A stretch of 64,000 nucleotides of DNA from an uncultured Bacteroidales bacterium. GTDB lineage: Bacteria > Bacteroidota > Bacteroidia > Bacteroidales > UBA932. Of the stretch, positions 32,496 to 41,530 are shown piece by piece (positions within the stretch are counted from its first letter, which is position 1; the number at the start of each line of letters is the position of its first letter). The translations under genes were made by a program, and so were the position numbers. Below the pieces are notes generated by a model that saw only the letters and a list, made by a program, of their open reading frames with translations, was not told the DNA's origin and did not search any database. The stretch spans positions 1 through 64,000 of the forward strand of contig CAJOHX010000002.1 of the NCBI GenBank assembly GCA_905234475.1, written 5' to 3'.

Positions 32496-35400
32496 ATGTA
32501 CAGGAAAGGAGGATACATTGTCGGTCGCATCTTCGGCCTGCTGGTCGTGTTGCTGATGGCTGCTCTCGTAGCCATCCAGACCCCCTATGTACAGACGCGC
32601 CTGTCGAAAATCGCCCTCAACCAGCTGGCCGCCATCATGGACGGCCGCGTGCAGTACGACGAGCTGAAGGTGATGACCTCCGGCGTGCTGGTGATCCGCA
32701 ACATCAAGCTCGTGGACACCGCCCCCTACACCGAGGACATCAACGGTCGCGGCTGGGCGCCGGTGGACACCGTCTTCCGCGCCAAACAGATCACGGCCAC
32801 CTTCTCCATCCCCGGGCTCCTGCGCCGGCAGGGCCTGCACATCGGCCGCGTCACGGTCGAGGACGCCTTCTTCCACTTCGCCATGGAACCGGGCGAATAC
32901 GGCAACAACCTCTCCCGCATCTTCCACCTGGGCGGCGGAGAGACCACCTTCCCCGAAGGGGATGTCTTTGACATCAAGAAGCTGAGGATCAAGGATTTTC
33001 GCCTGCGGATGAACAGTTTCCTGCCCGATGGCGGCAGCTACACCGGCCACGGTTTCAACTTCGACGACCTGGACGTGCTGGTGAGCCTGCTCACCGGCCA
33101 CGGCATCCGCATGAACGACGGCAAGATCCAGGCTTCGATCGACCGCTGTCTCGTCTCGGAAAAGTCCGGCTATTCCGTGGACCGGCTCTCCGCCAGCGCC
33201 GAGATCGGCATGGACAAAGCCCTGATCGAAGACCTTCATTTCCGGGATCCCTGGTCAGAACTCAACGTACGGAGCGTCTCCCTGCACTACGACGGATTCG
33301 ACGCCCTGTCGGATATCATCAATCGCGTGAGGATCGAGGCGGACGTGCAGCCCTCGCAGCTCGCCCTGCAGACCGCCTCCTATTTCATGCCTGACTTCAA
33401 GGACAATCCCGCCGTTCTCGAAATCCGTCGCGGCCAGGTCCAGGGCTATGTCAACGACCTCAAGATCTCGCGCCTGGTCTTTTCTGAAGCGCATTCCGGC
33501 ATCGCCGGATCCGTGGAAGGGACCGTCACCGGCCTGCCGGACATCAGCAAACTCCTGCTCGACCTGCATGTCAGGGACCTCAAGCTCACCACGGCCGGCG
33601 TGTACAAGCTCGCTTCGGCCCTCGTGCCGGGAGGCATTCCCGATATCCGCCAGTACGCCCGCGGCGTTCCATTGATCCTCCAGCTCAGCGCCCGCGGACC
33701 GGTCAACCAACTGGCCTACAGCGGCGCCCTCGCCAGCTCCGCCGGCAATGCCAGCCTCAGCGGAACCCTCCGCAACCTGATGGATCCGGAGCATCCGATT
33801 GAGGTGGACGCGAACGCGTCTACGCAGGAACTCGACCTGGGCCGGATGCTGGGCATCGACCTGCTCGGCCCCGCCACGATGAGCACGCGCGCCAGTGCCG
33901 TCCTCAGAGACGGTGCGCTGCCCGACGCCCGGCTGGATTCCCTGCACATCTCGAAGATCCGGGCCATGGGGCACGACTTCACTGACATGGACGTCTCCGG
34001 GGTCCTTCGTTCCGGCACGGCGGAGTTTTCCCTCCAGAGCAACGACCCGGCCGCGAACCTGACCCTCAGCGGCCTCGCGGACCTCGTCCCCCGCTCCGGC
34101 AACCAGCGCCTCAACCTGGACGGCAACCTCACCAACATCGACCTGCGCGCCTTCGGCATCGACGGCGGCGACTGGGTCTCGCGCCTTTCCACGCGCGTTC
34201 ACACCGACATGGTCCTGCGCGGCGAATTCCTTGACGGAGAAGCGGGGCTGGAGGGCCTGACCCTCATCAACGACAGCGGCACCCATCCCGTCGGCAACAT
34301 CAACATCCTGGCCCGGGAATCCCGCGGCGAACAGGACATCAGCCTCGACGCCCCCTTCCTGGAAGCCTATTTCACGGGCAACCGCCCGGTGACCCGCTTC
34401 GCAGGCGACCTCCAAATGCTGACGACCCGCCGCGAGCTCTCCGCCCTCTACCTCGACGAAGCCTCCTGGACCTATCCGGGCGAATATTCGCTGGAACTCC
34501 TCTTCCACAATACCCGGGACATTCTGGACCAGTTCCTGCCCGGCACCTACATCGCCGACGGCACTTCCCTCTCCCTAACCATCTCGGAAGACGGCAACCT
34601 GGACGGCCTCGTCCAGTCCGACCGCATCGCCTCCGGCAAGAATTACCTCAAGGACGTCATGGTCCAGTTCGACAACCGCGACGGGATGCTCTTCGCCAAC
34701 ATCCTCAGCGAGGAGCTGCGGGCAGGCACGTTCTCCATGTTCAATCCCGCCATCACCGCCAGCGCCCAGGACAACGACATCACGCTCAACGTCCACTACG
34801 ACGGCTTCTCCGGCGGCGGGGGCAATGCAGAGATCTACCTCGACGGCCAGCTCTACCGCGACGAAGAAGGGATCCTGGTCATCAAGGCCCACCCGCTCAA
34901 TTCCTACCTCGTGGCGGGAGACGAGACCTGGGAGCTGAACGAATCGGACATCGTCCTGTACGGCAATAACCTCTATCTGGACCGCTTCCTGATCAGCAAC
35001 GGGCCGCAGCACCTGCTCGTGGACGGCGGCTTCTCCTCGGAGCGGAGCGACACGCTCACCCTGCAGATGCACCAGTTCGACCTGGCCCTGCTGGACCAGT
35101 TCCTGCCCGACGCCCTCGGCATCGAGGGTCTGATGAACGGCAGAGCCTTCGTGACCTCCGGCAAGGACGAGCCGCTGGGCATGCTGATGGATTTCCGCAT
35201 CGACACGCTCCGCATCGGCGGTGCGGACGCGGGTTCCATCCAGATTTCCAGCCTGTGGAACGACGAAGGCAAGGAGCTGGGGCTCTTCCTCAGCGACGAG
35301 ATCCAGGGCCGCAACGCCCTGTACGCCAGCGGCGCCTATTTCCCGGATGAGAACCGGGTGGACCTCCGCGTGGACCTGGACGACCTGCCCCTCGGCGTCG

Positions 35401-37124
35401 CAGCCCCATTTGTATCGGAGTTCGTGACGGAACTGGGCGGCGGCATCAGCGGCGGCATCACCCTGTCCGGCCCAACGGATGCTCTGGTCCCCGGCAGCGA
35501 AGACCTGCGGCTGGACGGCGTCTACGCGCGGCTGGGCATGACCGGCGTCCTTTATTCCCTGTCCGGTCCCATCCGGATCGACGGCAGCGGCGTCTATCTC
35601 GACGACATGCAGCTTCACGACGACACCGGCGGCTCCGGACGCGTGTCGGGCGCACTCCGCTACCGCGACCTCATGGACTTCGACAGTTTCCAGACCGAAG
35701 CGCAGCTGTCCTTTACCAACCTCAAGGTGGTGGACACGCCGGAGCAGCCCGGCGGCATGTTCTACGGCCTGATGCGGGCTTCCGGCGCCGCTGCAGTGTC
35801 CGGTCCCTTCTCTTCCCTGCTCATCGACGCGGACGTGTCCACGTCGGGCGTTGGCAACATCCACATTCCGCTGTCCAGCGAGCTCACCAGCAGCAGTTCC
35901 AGCAACCTGCTGACCTTCACCGAGCCCGCACGGGAGCTCGACCCTTACGAGGAAATGCTCGCCAGCCTCGAGAAAAAGGCCGCCACCGGCAGCGACATGC
36001 GCATCCGCGGCCACGTGACCATCTCGCCTCTGCTGGCCACCTACGTCGAGATTGACAAGGCCGCCGGCAATGTCGCCGCCTTCAACGGCTCCGGCTCCGT
36101 CACCCTCAATGTCCAGCCGACACGCGACATCCTCGACCTCAACGGCGACTACACCATCAACGAAGGGACCTACCAGTTCGTCATGCCGGGCATCCTGTCC
36201 AAGTCCTTCACCGTCCAGCGCGGAAGCTCCGTCAAATTCGGCGGCGACATCATGAACACCGAGCTGGACCTCACGGCCAACTACAACCTCAGGACCACGC
36301 TTGACGCCCTCGTGGGCGGCGAATCCTCGGCGTCCCGCCGCCCGGTCAACTGTTCCATCCATGTGTCCGACCGCCTGAGCTCCCCGAGGATCGACCTGGA
36401 CATCGACGTGCCCGACCTCGACCCGACCACCCGCACCCAGGTCGAGTCCGCCCTCAATACGGATGAAAAGGTGCAGAAACAGTTCGTCGCCCTGCTGCTG
36501 ATGGGCAATTTCCTGCCCAGCGAGACCTCCGGCATCTCGAACCAGTCCCCCAACCTCTTCTCGAATGTCGTGTCGCTGCTGACGAACCAGTTCAACAACA
36601 TCCTCTCGAAGCTAGACATCCCCTTCGACGTGGCCCTCGGATACAAGGAGAATGCCGCCGGACAGGACCTCTTCGACGTGGCCGTGTCCACCCAGCTCTT
36701 CGACGACCGGGTGATCGTGGGCGGCAGTTTCGGCAACCGCCACTTCTCTACCGGCAGCGCCTACGGCGACTTCACGGGCGATCTCGACATCTCGGTCAAG
36801 CTCGATCCCGAAGGCAAGTTCCGCTTCAACATCTTCTCCCACTCCGCCGACGAGTTCACCAGCTACCTGGACTACTCGCAGCGCAACGGCGTCGGCGTCA
36901 GCTACCAGCGGGAGTACAACAGTTTCCAGCAGTTCCTGCGCAACATTTTTGTTCCCAAGAAGAAACGCGCCAAACGTGACGAGGAGGAGGCCCTCCTGCA
37001 CAACCAACAAATAGTCATTGAGATAGATAACGATGAAACTGACGAATCCGGGGAAGCTCTTCCTGATTCCGACACCCCTCGGCGGAAACGATCCCGCAGA
37101 AGTGATTCCAAGGCACGTCCTTGA
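32496..37124 (+). CDS. tamB: TamB-like translocation/assembly module protein (DUF490, AsmA-like)
   Basis: 1542 residues from the ATG at 32496 (a TTG four codons upstream is possible). One N-terminal membrane anchor (YIVGRIFGLLVVLLMAALVA, about 7-26) is followed by a very long periplasmic region of repeated beta strands and the DUF490/TamB C-terminal domain (GDYTINEGTYQFVMPGILSK, then NQFNNILSKLDIPFDVALGY). TamB-like proteins bridge the inner and outer membranes and move phospholipids or help outer membrane protein assembly. The extreme C-terminus is a lysine/arginine-rich tail; its final 31 codons overlap the start of the next gene by 92 bases in another frame. Confidence 0.9.
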   Translation: MYRKGGYIVGRIFGLLVVLLMAALVAIQTPYVQTRLSKIALNQLAAIMDGRVQYDELKVMTSGVLVIRNIKLVDTAPYTEDINGRGWAPVDTVFRAKQITATFSIPGLLRRQGLHIGRVTVEDAFFHFAMEPGEYGNNLSRIFHLGGGETTFPEGDVFDIKKLRIKDFRLRMNSFLPDGGSYTGHGFNFDDLDVLVSLLTGHGIRMNDGKIQASIDRCLVSEKSGYSVDRLSASAEIGMDKALIEDLHFRDPWSELNVRSVSLHYDGFDALSDIINRVRIEADVQPSQLALQTASYFMPDFKDNPAVLEIRRGQVQGYVNDLKISRLVFSEAHSGIAGSVEGTVTGLPDISKLLLDLHVRDLKLTTAGVYKLASALVPGGIPDIRQYARGVPLILQLSARGPVNQLAYSGALASSAGNASLSGTLRNLMDPEHPIEVDANASTQELDLGRMLGIDLLGPATMSTRASAVLRDGALPDARLDSLHISKIRAMGHDFTDMDVSGVLRSGTAEFSLQSNDPAANLTLSGLADLVPRSGNQRLNLDGNLTNIDLRAFGIDGGDWVSRLSTRVHTDMVLRGEFLDGEAGLEGLTLINDSGTHPVGNINILARESRGEQDISLDAPFLEAYFTGNRPVTRFAGDLQMLTTRRELSALYLDEASWTYPGEYSLELLFHNTRDILDQFLPGTYIADGTSLSLTISEDGNLDGLVQSDRIASGKNYLKDVMVQFDNRDGMLFANILSEELRAGTFSMFNPAITASAQDNDITLNVHYDGFSGGGGNAEIYLDGQLYRDEEGILVIKAHPLNSYLVAGDETWELNESDIVLYGNNLYLDRFLISNGPQHLLVDGGFSSERSDTLTLQMHQFDLALLDQFLPDALGIEGLMNGRAFVTSGKDEPLGMLMDFRIDTLRIGGADAGSIQISSLWNDEGKELGLFLSDEIQGRNALYASGAYFPDENRVDLRVDLDDLPLGVAAPFVSEFVTELGGGISGGITLSGPTDALVPGSEDLRLDGVYARLGMTGVLYSLSGPIRIDGSGVYLDDMQLHDDTGGSGRVSGALRYRDLMDFDSFQTEAQLSFTNLKVVDTPEQPGGMFYGLMRASGAAAVSGPFSSLLIDADVSTSGVGNIHIPLSSELTSSSSSNLLTFTEPARELDPYEEMLASLEKKAATGSDMRIRGHVTISPLLATYVEIDKAAGNVAAFNGSGSVTLNVQPTRDILDLNGDYTINEGTYQFVMPGILSKSFTVQRGSSVKFGGDIMNTELDLTANYNLRTTLDALVGGESSASRRPVNCSIHVSDRLSSPRIDLDIDVPDLDPTTRTQVESALNTDEKVQKQFVALLLMGNFLPSETSGISNQSPNLFSNVVSLLTNQFNNILSKLDIPFDVALGYKENAAGQDLFDVAVSTQLFDDRVIVGGSFGNRHFSTGSAYGDFTGDLDISVKLDPEGKFRFNIFSHSADEFTSYLDYSQRNGVGVSYQREYNSFQQFLRNIFVPKKKRAKRDEEEALLHNQQIVIEIDNDETDESGEALPDSDTPRRKRSRRSDSKARP

Positions 37125-37785
37125 GACGGCCTGCGGCCTTCGCTGCTTCGTGGTCGAGGAGCTGCGCACCGCGCGCCGCTTCCTGTCCGCCTATGGCCTG
37201 CGCGGGCAGATTGATGCGCTGGATTTCCACGTCCTCAACGAGCACACGAGCCCGGAGGAAGTGGATGCGCTGCTGCCGCTTTTCGAGGGGCAGGACGTGG
37301 GGCTGCTGTCCGAAGCGGGCTTGCCGGCCGTCGCCGATCCCGGCGCCGCCCTGGTCGCCCGCTGCCATGCCCACGGCATCCGGGTCGTCCCCCTTGTCGG
37401 TCCGTCCTCGCTGATGCTGGCCCTGATGGCCTCCGGGCTCAACGGCCAGTCCTTCGCCTTCCGCGGCTATATCCCGGCCAAGACCGAGGAGCGCCGCGCC
37501 GCCCTGCGCGAGCTCGAGAAGCAGTCCCGCAGCCTCAGGCAGAGCCAGATCCTGATCGAGACGCCCTACCGCAACGACGCCCTGCTCGCCGACATGCTCC
37601 AGACCCTGTCCCCCGCCACCCGCCTCTGCGTGGCCGCGGACATTACCCTGCCGACGGAATTCATCCGCACATGCACGGTCGCCGAGTGGAAATCCCGTCA
37701 TTCCGGGCGGTCCCTGAGCCTGTCGAAGGGCGACCCGGAATCTCCCATCGGCAAACGCCCCTGCGTCTTTATCCTGCTCGCCTAG
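37033..37785 (+). CDS. RsmI-family SAM-dependent methyltransferase (tetrapyrrole methylase fold)
   Basis: 250 residues. KLFLIPTPLGG at the N-terminus, GLLSEAGLPAVADPGAALV and VPLVGPSSLMLALMASGLNG match the RsmI/tetrapyrrole-methylase superfamily; RsmI methylates the 2'-O of 16S rRNA C1402. The protein is shorter than E. coli RsmI, as is usual for a Bacteroidota paralogue, so the exact substrate is open. The start is fixed by the conserved N-terminus and lies 92 bases inside tamB. Near the C-terminus, about 15 residues (HSGRSLSLSKGDPES) come from a REP-like palindrome placed between VAEWK and GKRPCVFILL. Confidence 0.85.
   Translation: MKLTNPGKLFLIPTPLGGNDPAEVIPRHVLETACGLRCFVVEELRTARRFLSAYGLRGQIDALDFHVLNEHTSPEEVDALLPLFEGQDVGLLSEAGLPAVADPGAALVARCHAHGIRVVPLVGPSSLMLALMASGLNGQSFAFRGYIPAKTEERRAALRELEKQSRSLRQSQILIETPYRNDALLADMLQTLSPATRLCVAADITLPTEFIRTCTVAEWKSRHSGRSLSLSKGDPESPIGKRPCVFILLA
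37698..37744. repeat. REP-like palindrome in the RsmI-family gene
   Basis: Outer arms TCATTCCGGGC and CCCGGAATCTC are identical to those at 40839-40864. Nested inside is CCCTGAGCCTGTCGAAGGG, a palindromic sequence type seen as a dispersed repeat in many unrelated bacteria. It is translated in frame. Confidence 0.75.
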
Positions 37786-37786
37786 T

Positions 37787-39040
37787 ATGACCATCGCGCT
37801 GCTGACCCTGGGCTGCAAGCTCAATTTCGCCGAGACGGCGACCTACGAACGCGGTTTCCTGGCCGCGGGCCTCAAGGTCGTGCCGTGGAGCGAGGCAGCG
37901 GACGTGTATCTGGTCAATACCTGCTCGGTCACGGCCACGTCCGACAGCAAGTCGCGCAACCTCATCCGCAAGGTGCACCGCGTCAACCCCGCGGCCCGCA
38001 TCATCGTGGTTGGCTGCAGCGCGGAGCTGCGCCGGCGCGAGATCGAGCAGATCGAAGGCGTCTCACGCGTTTTCGGCGCCGCCGAAAAGGGGCGGGTCGT
38101 CGAGGAGACGCTGCGCCTGCTGGGGCTTCCCGCCCCTTCGCCCCGGACGTCATCTGACGCCTGTTTCCCGGCTTATTCAGCGGCGGAAAGCCGCACACGT
38201 GCCTTCCTGAAGGTTCAGGACGGCTGCAATAACTATTGCAAATACTGCACGGTCCCCTATGCCCGCGGCGAGAGCCGCAACCTCCCCATCGCCGAATGCG
38301 TGCGCAACGCGGAACGGATTGCCGCCGAAGGCGTCAGGGAAATCGTCCTCACGGGCGTCAACACGGGCGATTTCGGCCGGAGCACCGGCGAATCCTTCCT
38401 GGACCTGCTGAAGGCCCTGAACGGCGTGGACGGCATCGAGCGCTACCGCATTTCCAGCATCGAGCCGAACCTCCTGACGGAGGAGATCGTGGACTGGATC
38501 GCCGGCGGGACAAAGTTCCAGCCGCATTTCCACATCCCGCTCCAGACCGGCTCCGATGAGCTGCTCGAGCGCATGGGACGCCGCTACGACACCGCCCTTT
38601 TTGCCGACCGTATCGCGATGATACGCAGCAAGATGGAGCGCCCCGGGGCGCCGAAGGTCTTCTTCGGCATCGACGTCATGGTGGGGCTGCCCGGCGAGAC
38701 AGACGCCCTGTTCAAGCAGACCTTCCGCTTCATCGAGCGCATCCGCCCTGCCTTCATCCACGTCTTCCCCTATTCCCGACGTCCCGGCACGCCGGCGGCC
38801 ACCATGCCCGGCCAGGTGGAGGAGTCCGTCAAGAAGCACCGCGTGGCGGTGCTGGAGGAGCTCTGCCGCAGCCTGCACGACGACTTCCGCGCGCAGAACC
38901 GCGGCATCCGCGAACGGGTCCTCTTCGAGTCCACCCTCCGCGGCGGGATGATGGAGGGCTACACTGGCAATTACATCCGCATCACGCGGCCTTACGACCC
39001 AGCCCTCATAGGTACGCTGGTCGACATAGAGATTGATTGA
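37787..39040 (+). CDS. mtaB: tRNA t6A37 methylthiotransferase MtaB
   Basis: 417 residues. MtaB converts t6A37 to ms2t6A37. The N-terminal MTTase domain has three cluster cysteines (LGCKLN, NTCSVTA, VVGCSAE); the radical SAM motif CNNYCKYC is at about 147-154, and a TRAM-like end (RGGMMEGYTGNYIRITRPYD) closes the protein. It starts one base after the preceding stop, in the tamB operon, and depends on the product of TsaD, encoded by the divergent unit. Confidence 0.94.
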   Translation: MTIALLTLGCKLNFAETATYERGFLAAGLKVVPWSEAADVYLVNTCSVTATSDSKSRNLIRKVHRVNPAARIIVVGCSAELRRREIEQIEGVSRVFGAAEKGRVVEETLRLLGLPAPSPRTSSDACFPAYSAAESRTRAFLKVQDGCNNYCKYCTVPYARGESRNLPIAECVRNAERIAAEGVREIVLTGVNTGDFGRSTGESFLDLLKALNGVDGIERYRISSIEPNLLTEEIVDWIAGGTKFQPHFHIPLQTGSDELLERMGRRYDTALFADRIAMIRSKMERPGAPKVFFGIDVMVGLPGETDALFKQTFRFIERIRPAFIHVFPYSRRPGTPAATMPGQVEESVKKHRVAVLEELCRSLHDDFRAQNRGIRERVLFESTLRGGMMEGYTGNYIRITRPYDPALIGTLVDIEID

Positions 39041-39044
39041 GATT

Positions 39045-39917
39045 ATGGAGAACAACCAAGCGAAACTGACTTTCCTGGGCACCGGCACCTCTTCCGGCGT
39101 GCCGATGATCGCCTGCGACTGCCCGATCTGCCGCTCGGCGGATCCGCGTGACAGGCGCCTGCGCGCCTCGGCGCTCGTTGAATACGGCGGGCTGACCATC
39201 CTCGTGGACGCCGGCCCCGATTTCCGCGCCCAAATGCTGCGGCAAGATGAGCATCACCTCGACGCCATCCTGCTCACGCACAACCACAAAGACCACACCG
39301 GCGGCCTGGATGACATCCGCGCCTTCAACCTCGCGGAGAGCCACCCGGTCAACATCTACTGCGAGCCTTACGTGGAGACGACGCTCCGCCGCGAATACGG
39401 CTACGCCTTCGCGGAAAACAAATACCCCGGCGCCCCGGAATGGCGCGTCCACAACATTGACGGGCATACCCCCTTCCGGGTGCATTCCAACGCCAACGAG
39501 GAAATCCTCAGCTGGGAGCGCGGCTTCGGCTACCACCACCTCCCGCCGCAGCCCGCACCCGACACCTCGGTGGAGATCGTGCCCATCCAGGGCTGGCACC
39601 ACCGCGAGAAGATTCTCTCCGTGCTGGGCTACCGCTTCGGCAACATCGCCTACCTCACCGACATCAAGACGCTGGACAGCGAGGCGGAATTCGACAAGCT
39701 CAAGGGCGTGGATTACGTGACGCTGGGCTGCGTCAAGATCGGCGACCATTATTCGCACCCTTCCCTGCAGGACTGCCTGGATTTCTTCGAGAAGGTGGGC
39801 CCGAAAGAAGCCTACATCACGCACCTGTCGCACCTGCTCCCCAGCTACGACGAGTTCGACGCCATGCTGCCGCAAAACGTCCACCCGGCCTATGACGGGC
39901 TGGTAATCGGAGGATAA
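39045..39917 (+). CDS. MBL-fold metallo-hydrolase (PhnP-like)
   Basis: 290 residues. KLTFLGTGTSSGVPMIACDC with CPIC is typical of PhnP-type phosphoribosyl cyclic phosphodiesterases and relatives, and LLTHNHKDHTGGLDDIR is the metal-binding motif of the beta-lactamase fold. Further histidines lie in GWHHREK and THLSHLLPSYDEF. The reaction in this organism is unknown; a cyclic phosphate or lipoate-linked role is possible. The ATG at 39045 sits four bases after the mtaB stop; an upstream TTG start at 39033 is less likely. Confidence 0.87.
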   Translation: MENNQAKLTFLGTGTSSGVPMIACDCPICRSADPRDRRLRASALVEYGGLTILVDAGPDFRAQMLRQDEHHLDAILLTHNHKDHTGGLDDIRAFNLAESHPVNIYCEPYVETTLRREYGYAFAENKYPGAPEWRVHNIDGHTPFRVHSNANEEILSWERGFGYHHLPPQPAPDTSVEIVPIQGWHHREKILSVLGYRFGNIAYLTDIKTLDSEAEFDKLKGVDYVTLGCVKIGDHYSHPSLQDCLDFFEKVGPKEAYITHLSHLLPSYDEFDAMLPQNVHPAYDGLVIGG

Positions 39918-39921
39918 AAGG

Positions 39922-40896
39922 ATGAAACTCTCTGACCTCGGCGAATTCGGCCTCATCGAGCGCATCCGCGCCCGTTTCCCGGCCCCGCAAAGGGCCGTCG
40001 GCATCGGGGACGACTGCGCCGTCCTGCCGCAGCGGGACGGGCAGGAAAGCCTCGTGAGCACGGACATGCTCATCGAGGGGACGCATTTCCTGCGCGACGA
40101 CATCACCCCTTACCAGCTCGGCTGGAAGAGCGCCGCCGTCAACCTCAGCGACATCGCCGCCATGGGCGGCAATCCGACCGGAACGCTCCTCTCCCTCGCC
40201 CTTCCCGTCGACCTCACGGTCGAATGGATCGACGCGTTCCTGGACGGCTATGCAGCCGCCTCGGCACCCTTCGACGTCCCGCTGCTCGGCGGCGACACCA
40301 CCGCCTCGCCCGACCGGATCTGCATCAACGTGACCGTGCTCGGCGAAGCCCCTTCCGGTCGCGGACGCCTGCGCAGCAACGCCATGGAAGGCGACCTAAT
40401 CTGCGTCACGGGCCCGCTGGGCGATTCCGCCGCCGGGCTGAAAGCCATCCTGGAAGGCGTGGAGCGCGATGCCGACGTGCAGGCGCTGATCGACCGCCAC
40501 TACCTGCCGAAACCCCGCATCAAGGAAGGGCTCGAACTGGCCGCCAACCACCAGGTCCACGCGATGATGGACATCTCCGACGGCATCGGATCCGATCTGC
40601 AGCACATCCTGGACGCCTCCGGGGTCGGCGCGGAGATCAAGGTGGACGACATTCCCCTCTCGCTGGCGCTGAAACGCGTCTGCAAGCGATTCGGCTGGGA
40701 TCCACTGGCGCTCGCCATCGGCGGCGGCGAAGACTACGAACTCCTGTTCACCTGCAACCGCTACGCGGAAATGGTCCTCACCGTCCCCCACTTCGTCATC
40801 GGCCGGATCACACCCCGTCAATCCGGGCCCCTTTTCCCTCATTCCGGGCTTGCCCCGGAATCTCTCGGCTTCGACCACTTCAAGAAAGGACGATAG
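39922..40896 (+). CDS. thiL: Thiamine-monophosphate kinase ThiL
   Basis: 324 residues. ThiL phosphorylates thiamine monophosphate to the diphosphate cofactor. Seen: GEFGLIERIR, VGIGDDCAVLP, the metal site in STDMLIEGTHF, AVNLSDIAAMGG and DISDGIGSDLQHIL, GGGEDYELLFT. The C-terminus departs from the family: after VIGRITPRQ come about 16 residues (SGPLFPHSGLAPES) encoded by a REP-like palindrome, then LGFDHFKK, which resembles the family's usual GWNHF ending. Last gene of the tamB operon. Confidence 0.93.
   Translation: MKLSDLGEFGLIERIRARFPAPQRAVGIGDDCAVLPQRDGQESLVSTDMLIEGTHFLRDDITPYQLGWKSAAVNLSDIAAMGGNPTGTLLSLALPVDLTVEWIDAFLDGYAAASAPFDVPLLGGDTTASPDRICINVTVLGEAPSGRGRLRSNAMEGDLICVTGPLGDSAAGLKAILEGVERDADVQALIDRHYLPKPRIKEGLELAANHQVHAMMDISDGIGSDLQHILDASGVGAEIKVDDIPLSLALKRVCKRFGWDPLALAIGGGEDYELLFTCNRYAEMVLTVPHFVIGRITPRQSGPLFPHSGLAPESLGFDHFKKGR
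40839..40864. repeat. REP-like palindrome in the thiL C-terminal codons
   Basis: ATTCCGGG (40841-40848) and CCCGGAAT (40854-40861) form a perfect 8-bp stem. The flanks (TCATTCCGGGC, CCCGGAATCTC) are the same as in the RsmI-family gene. Confidence 0.75.
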
Positions 40897-40936
40897 CTTT
40901 TTTCAACCCGAAGCGTTACAAATCCAAATTGTTTTG

Positions 40937-40944
40937 TATCTTTG
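40937..40944 (+). promoter_or_regulatory. -7 promoter element TATCTTTG for a putative small RNA
   Basis: Perfect TAnnTTTG, with no plausible plus-strand protein gene downstream. Predicted start at 40949. Confidence 0.6.
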
Positions 40945-40948
40945 CAAT

Positions 40949-41026
40949 GCGGAGAGACATAACCGCTGAGACCAGTCCGCGAAGCTGGGGAGATACAGGG
41001 ACCAAGGATCATTCCTTGGTCCTTTT
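40949..41026 (+). ncRNA. Putative small RNA, about 78 nt
   Basis: From the predicted start, hairpin 1 (GCGG at 40949-40952 with CCGC at 40963-40966), hairpin 2 (CCAG/CTGG, 40972-40988) and a strong 9-bp terminator hairpin (40999-41007 with 41014-41022, then TTTT) follow in order. There is no open frame of note. It lies between thiL and a convergent nuclease-like gene whose last codons overlap the terminator. No known RNA family was recognised; a TPP element was considered and set aside. Confidence 0.5.
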
Positions 41027-41530
41027 GTATAATTGTCCGTTGATAAAGAAGAAGGCCTCTTCGAATAGATATCCCTGGCTATCAAGTACCCACCTTGAAT
41101 ACCTATCAATCTGGTTTTCTTTTAGTATGGTAGAATGGTCTGTAATGCATACTACACCTCCTTGTCGAGAAGACTTACAAGCATTTGCAGATATCTTATC
41201 AACAGACTCCGGACTCTTTACATCAACAAAAGAACCTATCGACATCATGAGGTCCGGCGTGTATCCATTACTCGTACTCAACCCAAGTGCATCTCGTAAA
41301 GCCGTTTCGTGTTTATTGATTTCTGGGAGGATCCAAACGTGTCCTCTCTTCTCCCCTGCCAATGCCTTTGCAACTTCGAGAACAATGCCGTAGTCTTCTG
41401 CCTCCGTGGACCGGATCAAATGCCTCAACACAACCGCCTCCCCATCCTCATACACCCGGACGAACTGCTCCTCCAGCGGTCGGGAGTAGATTTCCTTACG
41501 TTCTTCGAGTGTGTACTTCTTCCAAGTCAT
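41009..41530 (-). CDS. Putative orphan toxin-type nuclease domain (CdiA-C/MuF-like)
   Basis: 173 residues, clearly poorer in G+C than the surroundings. The layout (EIYSRPLEEQFVRVYEDG, GHVWILPEINKHE, TPDLMMSIGSFVDVKSPES, NACKSSRQGGVVCITDH, INGQLYKR) recalls C-terminal nuclease domains of contact-dependent or MuF phage-type toxins with the BECR fold. The D-x-K in FVDVKSPE and the preceding TPDL would be active-site candidates. There is no secretion signal or large carrier protein here, so it looks like a detached toxin tip. Stop and last codons lie within the sRNA terminator. Family assignment is from memory of motif style and is uncertain. Confidence 0.55.
   Translation of the reverse strand: MTWKKYTLEERKEIYSRPLEEQFVRVYEDGEAVVLRHLIRSTEAEDYGIVLEVAKALAGEKRGHVWILPEINKHETALRDALGLSTSNGYTPDLMMSIGSFVDVKSPESVDKISANACKSSRQGGVVCITDHSTILKENQIDRYSRWVLDSQGYLFEEAFFFINGQLYKRTKE

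Noticed and set aside
34575..36362. 595-codon minus-strand open frame opposite tamB
   Set aside because: Antisense shadow without motifs; tamB is continuous and family-consistent.
40949..41000. TPP riboswitch near thiL
   Set aside because: A CTGAGA string is present, but the paired helices and the second conserved strand of the THI element are not, and no thiamine gene lies downstream.
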